64,000 bases of DNA, taken from the NCBI RefSeq assembly GCF_010993965.1, contig NZ_WIXM01000008.1, positions 1-64,000 on the forward strand, written 5' to 3'. The position numbers and the translations under genes are program-made. The stretch is from Gracilibacillus sp. YIM 98692. Lineage in GTDB: Bacteria > Bacillota > Bacilli > Bacillales > Amphibacillaceae. Every line of letters begins with the position of its first letter. The first letter of the stretch is position 1. The notes under the pieces are model-generated. The model worked only from the letters and a program-made list of their open reading frames with translations, was not told the origin of the DNA and did not search any database. This document shows, in pieces, positions 47,290 through 56,021 of the stretch.

Positions 47290-48781
47290 TCCTATCACTT
47301 CTCTCACTGATATTTACTAAACCTAACCTAGTAAACTGTTCTTTAGGAGCCTTTAATTCTGACATTGCTTGTATTAGTTTTTCCGCATATCGATTTTCTA
47401 GCTCTTCGTCCTTTATAGGGTTACGTTGTTCGTAATCAGCCTCAATATCAAACAGATGATTTTCTTTTATGTGTGCAGCCATTTGAAAAGATTCGCCTTT
47501 CACACTATACGGAAACTTAAATACAGGATAGTTTGTATGGTCAAGAAATCTTCCCATTTCGATTTGTTCTATTAATCGCTGACCATGGAAACTTCGAAAA
47601 GTAGTTGGCATTGCTGTATAAACATGACAAGGATAGTTATCTTCACGTGCAGGTGCTCTTAAATAAGTGTATTTTCCATCCGTGATATTGACAGTCATTC
47701 CGAACATCCCATATAGTGCATAATCTCTAATTTTTTCTTTTTTCCTTTCAATTAACTTTAGTAAACTATTCCCTTGTACTTTGGACGGAATAGGGACATT
47801 AAAATAATCTAATATGGTTGGCATTAAGTCTATATTTTGAGTAATAGCAGAAATATGCTCCCCATTCCCTTCTTCTTTAGGAACGTGAACCATCAAAGGT
47901 AAATGAGCAATTTCATTATAGACGTGCATGATATTTTTCCCTGTCCATTCATGTTCACCAAGCAGTAAGCCATGATCCGTTGTAAAGAGTACTAATGTGT
48001 CATCCCAAAGGTTTTGTCGATCCATCTCATCTAATAATTTTCCTAGCCAATGATCGATCATCGTCAGTGTTGCGGCATACCTCTTTTGGATATGATCCAT
48101 CGCTTCTGGAGGTTCATTTACTTTAGAATATTTAGGCCAATTAAACCTAGGACCTTCATATTGATCTTGATATAAATCTAAATAATCATCTGGACAATCA
48201 AATGGTTCATGCGGATCAAATGCTTCGACCATTAAAAAGTAATCATCTGCAGATTCATTTTCCTTCAGCCAATTACAAGCTGCTTGAATTGTTTTTGGCC
48301 CGGGGTAATCTTTTTCTTCTAGAAATTTGCTTTGGTTTTTTTCATGTTGATCTAGAGCCCGTCCTAAAAATTCATCAGGCAAATCAGGACTTTGAACTTT
48401 TGAAACCCATGGGTCACCTTCTTGTCCCCGATGAAAATCCCATGTATGAAAGGATTGGCAGTAATTTTCACCACCAGTTGAAAAATAGTGATAATGATCG
48501 GTTACGATATGAGAAAATATAACCTTTTCCCGCAACTGTTTCGTAAGCGTAATATCAAAAGGCTCTAAGCCTCCCCATCCACGTTCTAAAAAATCCATTC
48601 TTCCTGTCATAAAGTCTCTGCGAGCAGGCATACAAGGCAAAGAGCCAGCCCAATGATTATCAAATACAAAAGACTTTTTCGCCAATCTAGAAATATTAGG
48701 TGTCTTCGTCCATGCCTGGTCGTTGTAAGTTTCTAACATATGACGATTCAATGTATCCAACAAAATCACAATTGCTTTCAT
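47282..48781 (-). CDS. Sulfatase, CMPAR type (paralogue)
   Basis: This is a 499-residue formylglycine sulfatase without a signal peptide. Cys50 lies in GSLPCMPARRDFMTGRMDFL. Metal motifs are LLDTLNRHML and FTTDHGLLLGEHEW. It is a clear paralogue of the protein at 27142-28923, with the same N terminus (MKAI, DTLNRHML) and the same motif. It is the first sulfatase after the permeases of the third importer (gap 11 bp), with AAGGGGG ahead of the ATG. This supports desulfation of imported substrate. Confidence 0.93.
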   Translation of the reverse strand: MKAIVILLDTLNRHMLETYNDQAWTKTPNISRLAKKSFVFDNHWAGSLPCMPARRDFMTGRMDFLERGWGGLEPFDITLTKQLREKVIFSHIVTDHYHYFSTGGENYCQSFHTWDFHRGQEGDPWVSKVQSPDLPDEFLGRALDQHEKNQSKFLEEKDYPGPKTIQAACNWLKENESADDYFLMVEAFDPHEPFDCPDDYLDLYQDQYEGPRFNWPKYSKVNEPPEAMDHIQKRYAATLTMIDHWLGKLLDEMDRQNLWDDTLVLFTTDHGLLLGEHEWTGKNIMHVYNEIAHLPLMVHVPKEEGNGEHISAITQNIDLMPTILDYFNVPIPSKVQGNSLLKLIERKKEKIRDYALYGMFGMTVNITDGKYTYLRAPAREDNYPCHVYTAMPTTFRSFHGQRLIEQIEMGRFLDHTNYPVFKFPYSVKGESFQMAAHIKENHLFDIEADYEQRNPIKDEELENRYAEKLIQAMSELKAPKEQFTRLGLVNISERSDRNE

Positions 48782-48792
48782 CCTTTACCCCC

Positions 48793-49644
48793 TTAACCTT
48801 TAACAGCACCTGAGATACCTTCAACAAAATATTTTTGTAATACAATAAAGATGATGATAACAGGTAAAACAGAAATCGTTGCACCTGCTGCAATCCCGGT
48901 CCAATCCACTACATTTTCGCCCTTAAACGCATATAAACCAACGGATAGCGGACGGATACTTGGGTTACTTAGTGTAAGGATTAAAGGTAATAAGAACGAA
49001 TTCCATGTAAAGATTACCTGCATGATGACGGCACTTCCTATAATAGGTTTTGCTAATGGGAGCATGACATGAACAAAGGTTCTTAAAAAGCCACAACCAT
49101 CCATAGTCGCTGATTCTTCCATCTCTTTTGGAATTTGCGCAAAATAACTTGCGAACATCAGCACCAACATGACATGACCACCGCCAGATTCAGCCAAAAT
49201 AACACCAATCATTGTATTGGATAAACCTAATGCATTAATAAGCGCAACGATTGGTATTATAGAAAACTCAAGCGGGATGAACATACTACAAACTAACAAT
49301 ACATAAATAACTTTTTTACCAGGAAACGAAAATCTACCAAGTGCATATCCACATGCAGATGTGGAGGCAAGAACGATTAGAACTACACTAAATGTAATAA
49401 TAAAAGTATTAAGGAAATATTGGCTAAAATTAGCCGTCTCCCATGCTCTAATAATGTTAGACATATTAAAAGAATTTGGTATAATACTTAAACCGTTTTC
49501 AAAGAATTCAGCATCTGTTTTAAATGAAGAGGAGACCATCCATAAAAATGGATACATCCAAATAAAACAAACACCAATTAAAATAATATGGGTGATAAAC
49601 CTAGATATTGATCCTGAATTTCTTATAAGAAAACTATTATTCAT
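48793..49644 (-). CDS. Carbohydrate ABC transporter permease (MalG type), third system
   Basis: This is a 283-residue six-helix permease. The EAA loop is at EMEESATMDGCGFLRTFVHV and the end FVEGISGAVKG is typical of the family. The ATG at 49644 (MNNSFLIR) has AAAGGAGTGA at good spacing; the in-frame ATG at 49671 lacks one and overlaps the upstream permease stop. It is followed 11 bp later by sulfatase genes. Confidence 0.94.
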   Translation of the reverse strand: MNNSFLIRNSGSISRFITHIILIGVCFIWMYPFLWMVSSSFKTDAEFFENGLSIIPNSFNMSNIIRAWETANFSQYFLNTFIITFSVVLIVLASTSACGYALGRFSFPGKKVIYVLLVCSMFIPLEFSIIPIVALINALGLSNTMIGVILAESGGGHVMLVLMFASYFAQIPKEMEESATMDGCGFLRTFVHVMLPLAKPIIGSAVIMQVIFTWNSFLLPLILTLSNPSIRPLSVGLYAFKGENVVDWTGIAAGATISVLPVIIIFIVLQKYFVEGISGAVKG

Positions 49645-49671
49645 CGTATCACTCCTTTGTTTATGTGGCAT

Positions 49672-50625
49672 TTAAACATATCGATTTGCTTTTGCTTTAG
49701 ATCTTAGATATTGGATAATTAGCATTAAAAAGATAATGGTAAAGCCGAAAAATACACCTGCAGCTGATCCATATCCCATTCGCGGCTGGCCTATTTCTCC
49801 TGCAAAAGCAGCACTATAAATGTAAGTAGAAACAACATCAGTAGCGAAGAAAGGTCCGCCATCTGTTAATGTTTTAATTAAATCAAATACTCTTAGCGAA
49901 AATGCTACATTAAAAAGTAAGATGACTGCACCAATTGGTATGAGCAATGGCAAGGTGATAGAGAAGAACGTTTTAAAATGCCCTGCACCATCAATGTACG
50001 CTGCTTCATACAGTTCTTTCGGGATACCTTGTAAACCTGCCAGCCAAAATATCATATTGATACCGGTACTCATCCAAACTGAAACCATAATAACTGTAGG
50101 CATTGCCCACTTCATACTACCTAAAAAGTCAATCGGAACATCTAATATTCCTAATTGCATTAATAAATAGTTAACTCCGCCATCAGTACTCCAAATGAAG
50201 CCCATTACAATACCGATAATAGATGCACTAGTAATTACGGGCAAAAATATTAAAGTTCTATAAATACTAGCAAATTTCAGCTTTGGGTTATTTAAGATAA
50301 CTGCAAACAGTAAACCTAACATAAGTTGAAATGGAACACTTCCGAATGTAAAAATAAATACATTTTTATAAGCATTCCAGAAATATTTATCATTGATTAA
50401 TTCTTGAAAATTTGCTAACCCTACAAATTCAATTTGTGAGCTTAAACCTGACCAATCTGACATCGCATAGTACCAGCTAGTTACAATTGGCCATGCCTGA
50501 AATAAAGTAAATAATATGATATTAGGTAAAACAAATAACCAACACCAAAACATAATATATCTATTCCGCTTTTTTCTTAAGCTAGAAGTTTGTTGTTTGC
50601 CTGCTGTAATATTTGCGTTTGCCAT
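49672..50625 (-). CDS. Carbohydrate ABC transporter permease (MalF type), third system
   Basis: This is a 317-residue permease with six membrane helices after a hydrophilic N-terminal stretch of about 20 residues. The EAA loop is at ELYEAAYIDGAGHFKTFFSI. AAAGGAGG stands before the ATG. A 10-bp hairpin separates it from the binding-protein gene. It works with the permease downstream and an ATPase encoded elsewhere. Confidence 0.94.
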   Translation of the reverse strand: MANANITAGKQQTSSLRKKRNRYIMFWCWLFVLPNIILFTLFQAWPIVTSWYYAMSDWSGLSSQIEFVGLANFQELINDKYFWNAYKNVFIFTFGSVPFQLMLGLLFAVILNNPKLKFASIYRTLIFLPVITSASIIGIVMGFIWSTDGGVNYLLMQLGILDVPIDFLGSMKWAMPTVIMVSVWMSTGINMIFWLAGLQGIPKELYEAAYIDGAGHFKTFFSITLPLLIPIGAVILLFNVAFSLRVFDLIKTLTDGGPFFATDVVSTYIYSAAFAGEIGQPRMGYGSAAGVFFGFTIIFLMLIIQYLRSKAKANRYV

Positions 50626-50642
50626 ATTGAGCCTCCTTTGTA

Positions 50643-50677
50643 TTAATGTGGCAGGTAACTTGCGCCCGCCACATTAA
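50643..50677. terminator. Hairpin between third binding-protein gene and permease genes
   Basis: TTAATGTGGC (50643-50652) pairs perfectly with GCCACATTAA (50668-50677), GC-rich at the tip. It lies 8 bp past the stop of the binding-protein gene. It probably attenuates or protects the upstream message and does not fully stop transcription, as the permeases have no other visible promoter. Confidence 0.6.
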
Positions 50678-50684
50678 CTTTTAT

Positions 50685-52163
50685 TTATTTCTTGTAATTT
50701 TTCATTGGATCCCAATCTGGAAATATAAAGTCTTCCATACCAACGTCTGCCCCTTTATCTTGAGCTTCCGTTATTGCTTTTTCCAGAGCTGCATCTGTCT
50801 GTTCAGACAAATCTTGTAACATAGGTTCATAGTCTCGCAGACCAGAGATAGCTACTCCTTGCATTATTTCAGCTGCCGAAGGTGTGACATCTACATATTC
50901 TCCAAGTGCTTTGGTAACATCAGGATTTTCTGATTCTGGTACAGGTCCATGTACAAGGATTTCATTGAACAACTCATAAAATTCTAAAAATTCACCTGTT
51001 GCAGCTTCTTCAATAACACCAGCCACAGGGGAATAATTGTGCTGATTTTCGACAACCTTGTGCTGATAAAAATCACCGCCATATAGCTCTTCTAAATACT
51101 TTGCTGCTAAATCTGGATGATCGGTTTCAGCATATACTCCAAATCCACCCTGAGCTACAGAATCAATCGAACCTTGTCTTCCGTCATCAGATACAGGAGG
51201 GGTCATCATGCCATAATCTAACTCTGGGTTATTAGCATTCCAAACTCCAATATTCCATGCTCCTTGAATGATAAAACCTGCTTCACCATTAGCAAAGATT
51301 TGTCTAGCTTCAGGTGCTGTCAGACTAGACGTTCGCGGATGAATACTTCCATCATCAGCTAACCCTGCGAATAAATCAAAAATGTCAGTAACTGCCTCTG
51401 TATGGTAAGGAGCCTCTCCTGTTAATTTACTAACTGGAGAATTATCTGCTAAACCAGCACCATTTAATGAACCCCACTCTTGGATAGCAAACTTGAATCG
51501 ATTAGACTGCTTTCCACCTTCTATCAAACCATAAAACTCGCCATTACCAGCTTCTGTAATCTTACGTGCATATTCTCGAAACTCTTCATATGTTTTAGGA
51601 GGTTGCTCAGGGTCTAAACCTGCTTTTTCAAACAACTCTTTATTATAAAACACCATAGCCGTTGGTTGAGCCGTCTGTTGAGGAATAGAGTAAATGGTTT
51701 CATCAACCATGTTTATGCCTTCCTGAAATGTCCCTTCCCTAAATATGTCAAAAAAGCCGTCCTCTACTATTGGTTCAAGTGGTTGAAACCAACCATCATC
51801 AACAAGAACAGGTAAACTAAAGCCTAATGGAACTGGAAATATGTCTGGTGCATCCCCACTCCTAATAGCATTAAGGATGGTATCTGTAAATTGTTGTTGT
51901 GTTAGTGTTGTATATTCAATATTCGTTACCTCAGGATACTTTTCCATAAATTGTTCATGAAACTCTTCTCTAAGATATCTCGTAGAATCACTCCAATCCA
52001 TTACTCTTAAAGTGATTCCATCTTCATCATTCTCCTCTTGAGCTCCTTCATTAGCATTTCCTGTTTCTTTAATGGTTTCATTATTACTGTTACATGCGAA
52101 TAAAAATACTATTAATGACAGCAAACTGACTGTTAAACCGAGCCATTTTTTTTTCAAATTCAT
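50685..52163 (-). CDS. Sugar ABC transporter solute-binding lipoprotein, third system
   Basis: This is a 492-residue lipoprotein. The signal helix ends in the lipobox LFACNSNN (Cys24), followed by a Glu/Asn-rich linker. The mature domain begins ITLRVMDWSDSTRYLREEFH. Segments such as GEAGFIIQGAWNIG and YNKELFEKAGLDPEQPPKTY are typical of family 1 sugar-binding proteins. AAAGGAGGTC is very close to the ATG. A strong cre lies about 75 bp upstream, and the YesM/YesN pair is encoded directly before it. The ligand is probably a sulfated oligosaccharide, inferred from the four sulfatase genes downstream. Confidence 0.93.
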   Translation of the reverse strand: MNLKKKWLGLTVSLLSLIVFLFACNSNNETIKETGNANEGAQEENDEDGITLRVMDWSDSTRYLREEFHEQFMEKYPEVTNIEYTTLTQQQFTDTILNAIRSGDAPDIFPVPLGFSLPVLVDDGWFQPLEPIVEDGFFDIFREGTFQEGINMVDETIYSIPQQTAQPTAMVFYNKELFEKAGLDPEQPPKTYEEFREYARKITEAGNGEFYGLIEGGKQSNRFKFAIQEWGSLNGAGLADNSPVSKLTGEAPYHTEAVTDIFDLFAGLADDGSIHPRTSSLTAPEARQIFANGEAGFIIQGAWNIGVWNANNPELDYGMMTPPVSDDGRQGSIDSVAQGGFGVYAETDHPDLAAKYLEELYGGDFYQHKVVENQHNYSPVAGVIEEAATGEFLEFYELFNEILVHGPVPESENPDVTKALGEYVDVTPSAAEIMQGVAISGLRDYEPMLQDLSEQTDAALEKAITEAQDKGADVGMEDFIFPDWDPMKNYKK

Positions 52164-52236
52164 GACCTCCTTTTAAATTGGAAATGAAATTACGATTATT
52201 GACTTATTTATATCTTGTATCCGGATACACTTTAAT

Positions 52237-52250
52237 TGTAATCGCTTTCT
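52237..52250. promoter_or_regulatory. cre upstream of the third binding-protein gene
   Basis: TGTAATCGCTTTCT matches 13 of 14 positions of TGWAANCGNTNWCA. It is the best catabolite-repression site of the sulfatase region and lies in the 125-bp gap after the response regulator gene. Confidence 0.65.
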
Positions 52251-52288
52251 TGTTTTGATATAAGACTCATTTTTTTACTTTAACGGAA

Positions 52289-53047
52289 CTATTTTTTACA
52301 TTGTTGTAACTCTCTATAATCACTTGGTGTTAAGCCTAAATCCTTCTTAAATATTCTTCTAAAATGTTTTTCACTTTGAAAGCCAACCTCTTTCGAAATA
52401 TTCTCAATCGTACTTTCTGTTTTCGTGAGCATATCTTTCGCATGTTGTATTCTTACTTCTCGCAAATACTGTACAAACCCTTTACCTGTCTCCATCTTAA
52501 ATAATCTGCTAAGATAAGATCCGTTAAAACCAACATCATCTGCGATTTCTGATAAAGATAGATCTTCCATGTACTTACTATTAATTAAATCTAAGGTATA
52601 CTTAATAATATGTACTCCATCATTTTTCCCTTCCTGACTTTGATCTATCATATTCTTTTGCATATCGATAGATTTTAAATGCTGGGACTTTAAGTTTTCC
52701 AATACCTCTTTTAATTCGTCACTTTTAATGGGTTTTAGTAAGTAATCTATTGCCCCAAGCCTAAATGCTCTTCTTGCATATTCAAATTCGCTATGACCAG
52801 TTATAATTATGACTGGTTGGTTATACTTTAGTTCTTTCATCTTCTCAATTAGGTCTAAACCGTCCATAATCGGCATACGTATATCCGTTATGATCACATC
52901 AAAATGCTTATGGCTGATTTTATCAAGAGCTTCCTCCCCATTTTGAGCTACATCTGTGACCACAAACTCATTGTTCAAATTATGAATAATATTGCACAAA
53001 CCCTCGCTCATCCAATACTCATCTTCAACCACTAACAGATTAAACAT
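52289..53047 (-). CDS. YesN-type response regulator, short form
   Basis: This is a 252-residue regulator with a receiver domain (about 1-120) and an AraC domain (about 150-250). The phospho-acceptor Asp is in VIITDIRMPIMDG and the conserved lysine in YLLKPIKSDEL. Unlike the 532-residue regulator at 13091 it lacks the long middle region. The ATG at 53047 (MFNLLVVEDE) is chosen because AAAGGAG is 8 bases upstream; ATGs at 53053 and 53068 are too close to or ahead of it. It should activate the binding-protein promoter that follows. Confidence 0.92.
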   Translation of the reverse strand: MFNLLVVEDEYWMSEGLCNIIHNLNNEFVVTDVAQNGEEALDKISHKHFDVIITDIRMPIMDGLDLIEKMKELKYNQPVIIITGHSEFEYARRAFRLGAIDYLLKPIKSDELKEVLENLKSQHLKSIDMQKNMIDQSQEGKNDGVHIIKYTLDLINSKYMEDLSLSEIADDVGFNGSYLSRLFKMETGKGFVQYLREVRIQHAKDMLTKTESTIENISKEVGFQSEKHFRRIFKKDLGLTPSDYRELQQCKK

Positions 53048-53060
53048 AAACATCGCTCCT

Positions 53061-54902
53061 TTAGTCATCCATTGGGATTTTTAATTCTATCATCGTTCCA
53101 TGTCCTTTTTTGCTATCAATAAACAATTCACTTTTTCCTTCATAATTAAATAGCAACCTTTGGTGAACATTATGTAAACCAATGCTATTTGACATATCCT
53201 CTTGCTCAACATTTGTGTGTTCTTGACCAGTAAGTCTGCTTTGAATACATTCGAGCTTATCTGACGGTATACCGATTCCATCATCTGTCACTTTAATAAT
53301 TAAAAACTCATCGTTTTTTTCATATACCGAAATCGTAATATTTCCACTTTTACCACTTGGAATAATACCGTGTTCCACTGCATTCTCAACTAAAGGCTGC
53401 AGTATTAATTTCAAAATATACTCTTCCATTAAATGACTGGGACACTCGAAATCATATTGTATTTTATTTGGGAATCGAATCTGAATAATGCGAAGATATG
53501 CTTTAACATGGTTTATTTCTTCTTCGAGTGTCTTGTATTTCTCATCGTCAATACTATAGTTAAACATATCAGATAAGGAGCCACTCATTTCTGCCACTTC
53601 TTCAACTCCTTTAATATCACCTATACACTTCATTGTGTTTAACGTGTTGTACAAAAAGTGAGGATTAATTTGCATTTGCAGTGCTTTCAGTTCTGATTCC
53701 CGATGAAGTAAACTTAATTTCATTTCTCGAATTTTGGATGCATACACTTTATCTTTTAATTGCTCTAAATTTTCCAGCATTCGATTAAAAGTATTTGTAA
53801 GTACTCCGAACTCGTCACTTCTAAAAACCGGAACTCTTACCGAAAGATCTCCAGTTTCTGCTTTGACCATATATTTTTGAAGTTGAATTAATGGGTTTGA
53901 GATTAATTGACTTAGATATTTAGAAATTACAATCACCAGTAATATGGCGGAAACAGCTATGATATAAATACTATTGCGAACATCATTTATTTTTCCTGAT
54001 ACTTCATGAAATGGAACGACACTTACGATTTTCCACCCTGTTTTTTCTGAGGTGTTAAATGAAATCAGCATCTCTTGATTATTTAAATAAAAAACGCCAT
54101 ACCCACTATCTTTATTATGAATTTTCAAACCTGTCAGCTCATCCAATAAATCATCTGATATATTTTTGTTTTCAAATAAAGGCTTACCATTTTCAGATAG
54201 AAAAGTAACAAAACCGGTATCCCCAATTTGAACCATATCACTCATTTTCGAAATATATTGAGGATCAAAATTAAATAATAGAGTCCCCTTTTCTTTCGTT
54301 AACTGATATAATCTTCCGCCAAAAGTTACCACTTTTTGATTATTGGTATATTTAGCCGCATGAGGTGGATACAATGAGAAATCTTTTTCTTTAACAATTT
54401 GTTGATAGATAGGATCTTCAGTCAAAAAGGCATCATCTAACTCTACAGCACTCCACCAACTAGAAAAGAGAGGATTAGCGTTGGATTTACTATAATAAAT
54501 AATACTGCCGTGGTCATTTACGACAAAAACGGACCACAAATTATCTCTGTAATCCACCGTAGTAGATAGAAGATCTCTCAAATCTAATTGCATATGAAGA
54601 GAGTTTTCGTCCGTTTGATCTTTCAAATTAAGGAACCTTTGCACCTTTTGATCATGATGAATACTCATGGATAAATACTCCATTTCTTCTATGAAAGCAT
54701 CTAATCGTAAGTCTACTTGCCTTGATGTTTCTACCATATATGCTCCTAATTCATCCTTTAAAGTATGAGTGGAAGTCTTGTAAAAAAAGAAAGATACTAG
54801 CAGAATGGGGATAAAACTTACTAGATAAAAAGTAATTAACAACTTGGGACGAATCATAATATGACTTGTCCAATAATCAAGTTTACTTAAAACTTTGTTC
54901 AT
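53061..54902 (-). CDS. YesM-type sensor histidine kinase, sulfatase locus
   Basis: This is a 613-residue membrane kinase. Helices lie at about 20-42 and 305-325, with an extracytoplasmic Cache-like sensor between. HAMP (about 327-380) is followed by the phosphorylation region QINPHFLYNTLN, then the HATPase motifs PLVENAVEHG, TDDGIGIP and GTMIELKIP. GGAGG precedes the ATG. It is the first gene of a minus-strand array running to about 42.7 kb. It probably senses the sugar bound by the third importer's binding protein, or free oligosaccharide. Confidence 0.94.
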   Translation of the reverse strand: MNKVLSKLDYWTSHIMIRPKLLITFYLVSFIPILLVSFFFYKTSTHTLKDELGAYMVETSRQVDLRLDAFIEEMEYLSMSIHHDQKVQRFLNLKDQTDENSLHMQLDLRDLLSTTVDYRDNLWSVFVVNDHGSIIYYSKSNANPLFSSWWSAVELDDAFLTEDPIYQQIVKEKDFSLYPPHAAKYTNNQKVVTFGGRLYQLTKEKGTLLFNFDPQYISKMSDMVQIGDTGFVTFLSENGKPLFENKNISDDLLDELTGLKIHNKDSGYGVFYLNNQEMLISFNTSEKTGWKIVSVVPFHEVSGKINDVRNSIYIIAVSAILLVIVISKYLSQLISNPLIQLQKYMVKAETGDLSVRVPVFRSDEFGVLTNTFNRMLENLEQLKDKVYASKIREMKLSLLHRESELKALQMQINPHFLYNTLNTMKCIGDIKGVEEVAEMSGSLSDMFNYSIDDEKYKTLEEEINHVKAYLRIIQIRFPNKIQYDFECPSHLMEEYILKLILQPLVENAVEHGIIPSGKSGNITISVYEKNDEFLIIKVTDDGIGIPSDKLECIQSRLTGQEHTNVEQEDMSNSIGLHNVHQRLLFNYEGKSELFIDSKKGHGTMIELKIPMDD

Positions 54903-54950
54903 GAGATGGCCTCCTACTAATATTGTTTTGTCTACAGAGGGTACAAGTTA

Positions 54951-54964
54951 TGTATGCGCTTCCA
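54951..54964. promoter_or_regulatory. Possible cre upstream of the sensor kinase gene
   Basis: TGTATGCGCTTCCA matches 12 of 14 positions of TGWAANCGNTNWCA, about 50 bp upstream of the kinase start codon. Confidence 0.35.
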
Positions 54965-54984
54965 TTATTAAGTAATAAAAAGAA

Positions 54985-55029
54985 GTCTCTGTGTATCCGT
55001 TATTAGTCTTTACAAAGATACACAAAGAC
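54985..55029 (-). terminator. Terminator of the FGE gene
   Basis: A 13-bp stem with one mismatch (54985-54997 with 55017-55029) has a 19-nt loop and is followed on the minus strand by TTCTTTTTATT. It starts 17 bp after the FGE stop codon and separates it from the kinase operon. Confidence 0.8.
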
Positions 55030-55045
55030 AATTTCTAATCATAAT

Positions 55046-56002
55046 CTAAACATCTTTTACACAACGGAAACCTATATTGCCAGATGAACTATCAGCTGTA
55101 TTAGAGCTGCGAGCAGCTACACGATAGCGGTTGCAATAGGACTTATGGCAAAGGTAAGACCCACCTCTCATTACTTTCGATACATCTCCTTGAACAAAGT
55201 CCTGATCTAATTGCCCGGTTCTATCAATCGTAAAGTGATCCGAACACCATTCCCAAACATTTCCTGAAACATTGTAAAGACCGTATCCATTAGGAGGGAA
55301 TGATTTTACAGGTGCAGTACCTACATAACCATCATCTTTTGTATTAGTTCGTGGAAATTCCCCTTGCCAAATATTGCAGTAATGTTCTCCATTTGGCGTT
55401 AACTCATCTCCCCAAGGATATCGTTTTTGTACTAAACCACCTCTTGCTGCATATTCCCATTCCGCTTCAGTAGGTAACCTTTTTCCTGCCCATTTACAAT
55501 AGGCAACCGCATCGTTCCATGATACATGAATAACAGGATGATTTAACCTATCCTCTATACTAGAACCAACTCCATCTGGTTGATACCAGTATGCTCTTTC
55601 TACCGCAAACCACCACGGAGTGCCTGGTACTTGCTGCACCTTTTCCTTTATATTCGGATCGATAAATTGATAGAAGACAAATGACCAACCAAATTTTTCC
55701 GCCTCTGTCTCATAGCCTGTTTCGTCTACAAACTGTTTAAACTGTTGATTCGTTACCGTATGTCGGTCAATATAAAAAGGTTTTACTTCCACTTCTTTAA
55801 TAGGACCTTCTCCATCCGTTTTAAAACCTTCATCATCTTCTGTTCCCATTAGAAAAGGACCGCCATCTAATAAGACCATATCTTCGTTTTCATTATCTGC
55901 TTTTTTTATATCCTGTAATTCGATTGTACTTTCCGTACTTTTATGAGAAATACTTTCCCTGCTTGCACTACAACAGCATTTCTGATTTTGTTTTTCATCC
56001 AT
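55046..56002 (-). CDS. Formylglycine-generating enzyme (sulfatase-modifying factor)
   Basis: This is a 318-residue FGE/SUMF1 family protein. It oxidises the cysteine of CxPxR in sulfatases to C-alpha-formylglycine, using oxygen and copper, in the cytoplasm. The family core begins MVLLDGGPFLMGTEDDEG. The catalytic cysteine pair is Cys285 and Cys290 in GGSYLCHKSYCNRYRVAARS, with the spacing of human Cys336/Cys341. GNVWEWC and the closing GFRCVKD are typical. This separates it from EgtB- or PvdO-like relatives that lack the pair. The N terminus carries KCCCSASRES, which resembles a substrate motif. The gene is 19 bp downstream of an AraC regulator gene and next to eight sulfatase genes that need it. 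Confidence 0.95.
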   Translation of the reverse strand: MDEKQNQKCCCSASRESISHKSTESTIELQDIKKADNENEDMVLLDGGPFLMGTEDDEGFKTDGEGPIKEVEVKPFYIDRHTVTNQQFKQFVDETGYETEAEKFGWSFVFYQFIDPNIKEKVQQVPGTPWWFAVERAYWYQPDGVGSSIEDRLNHPVIHVSWNDAVAYCKWAGKRLPTEAEWEYAARGGLVQKRYPWGDELTPNGEHYCNIWQGEFPRTNTKDDGYVGTAPVKSFPPNGYGLYNVSGNVWEWCSDHFTIDRTGQLDQDFVQGDVSKVMRGGSYLCHKSYCNRYRVAARSSNTADSSSGNIGFRCVKDV

Positions 56003-56021
56003 GGATAAAACCTCGCTTTTC

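Noticed and set aside
55046-56002. Reading the FGE-like protein as EgtB, PvdO or another non-FGE member of the fold
   Set aside because: The two catalytic cysteines with five-residue spacing and the surrounding GGSYLCHKSYCNRYR block are specific to true FGE.
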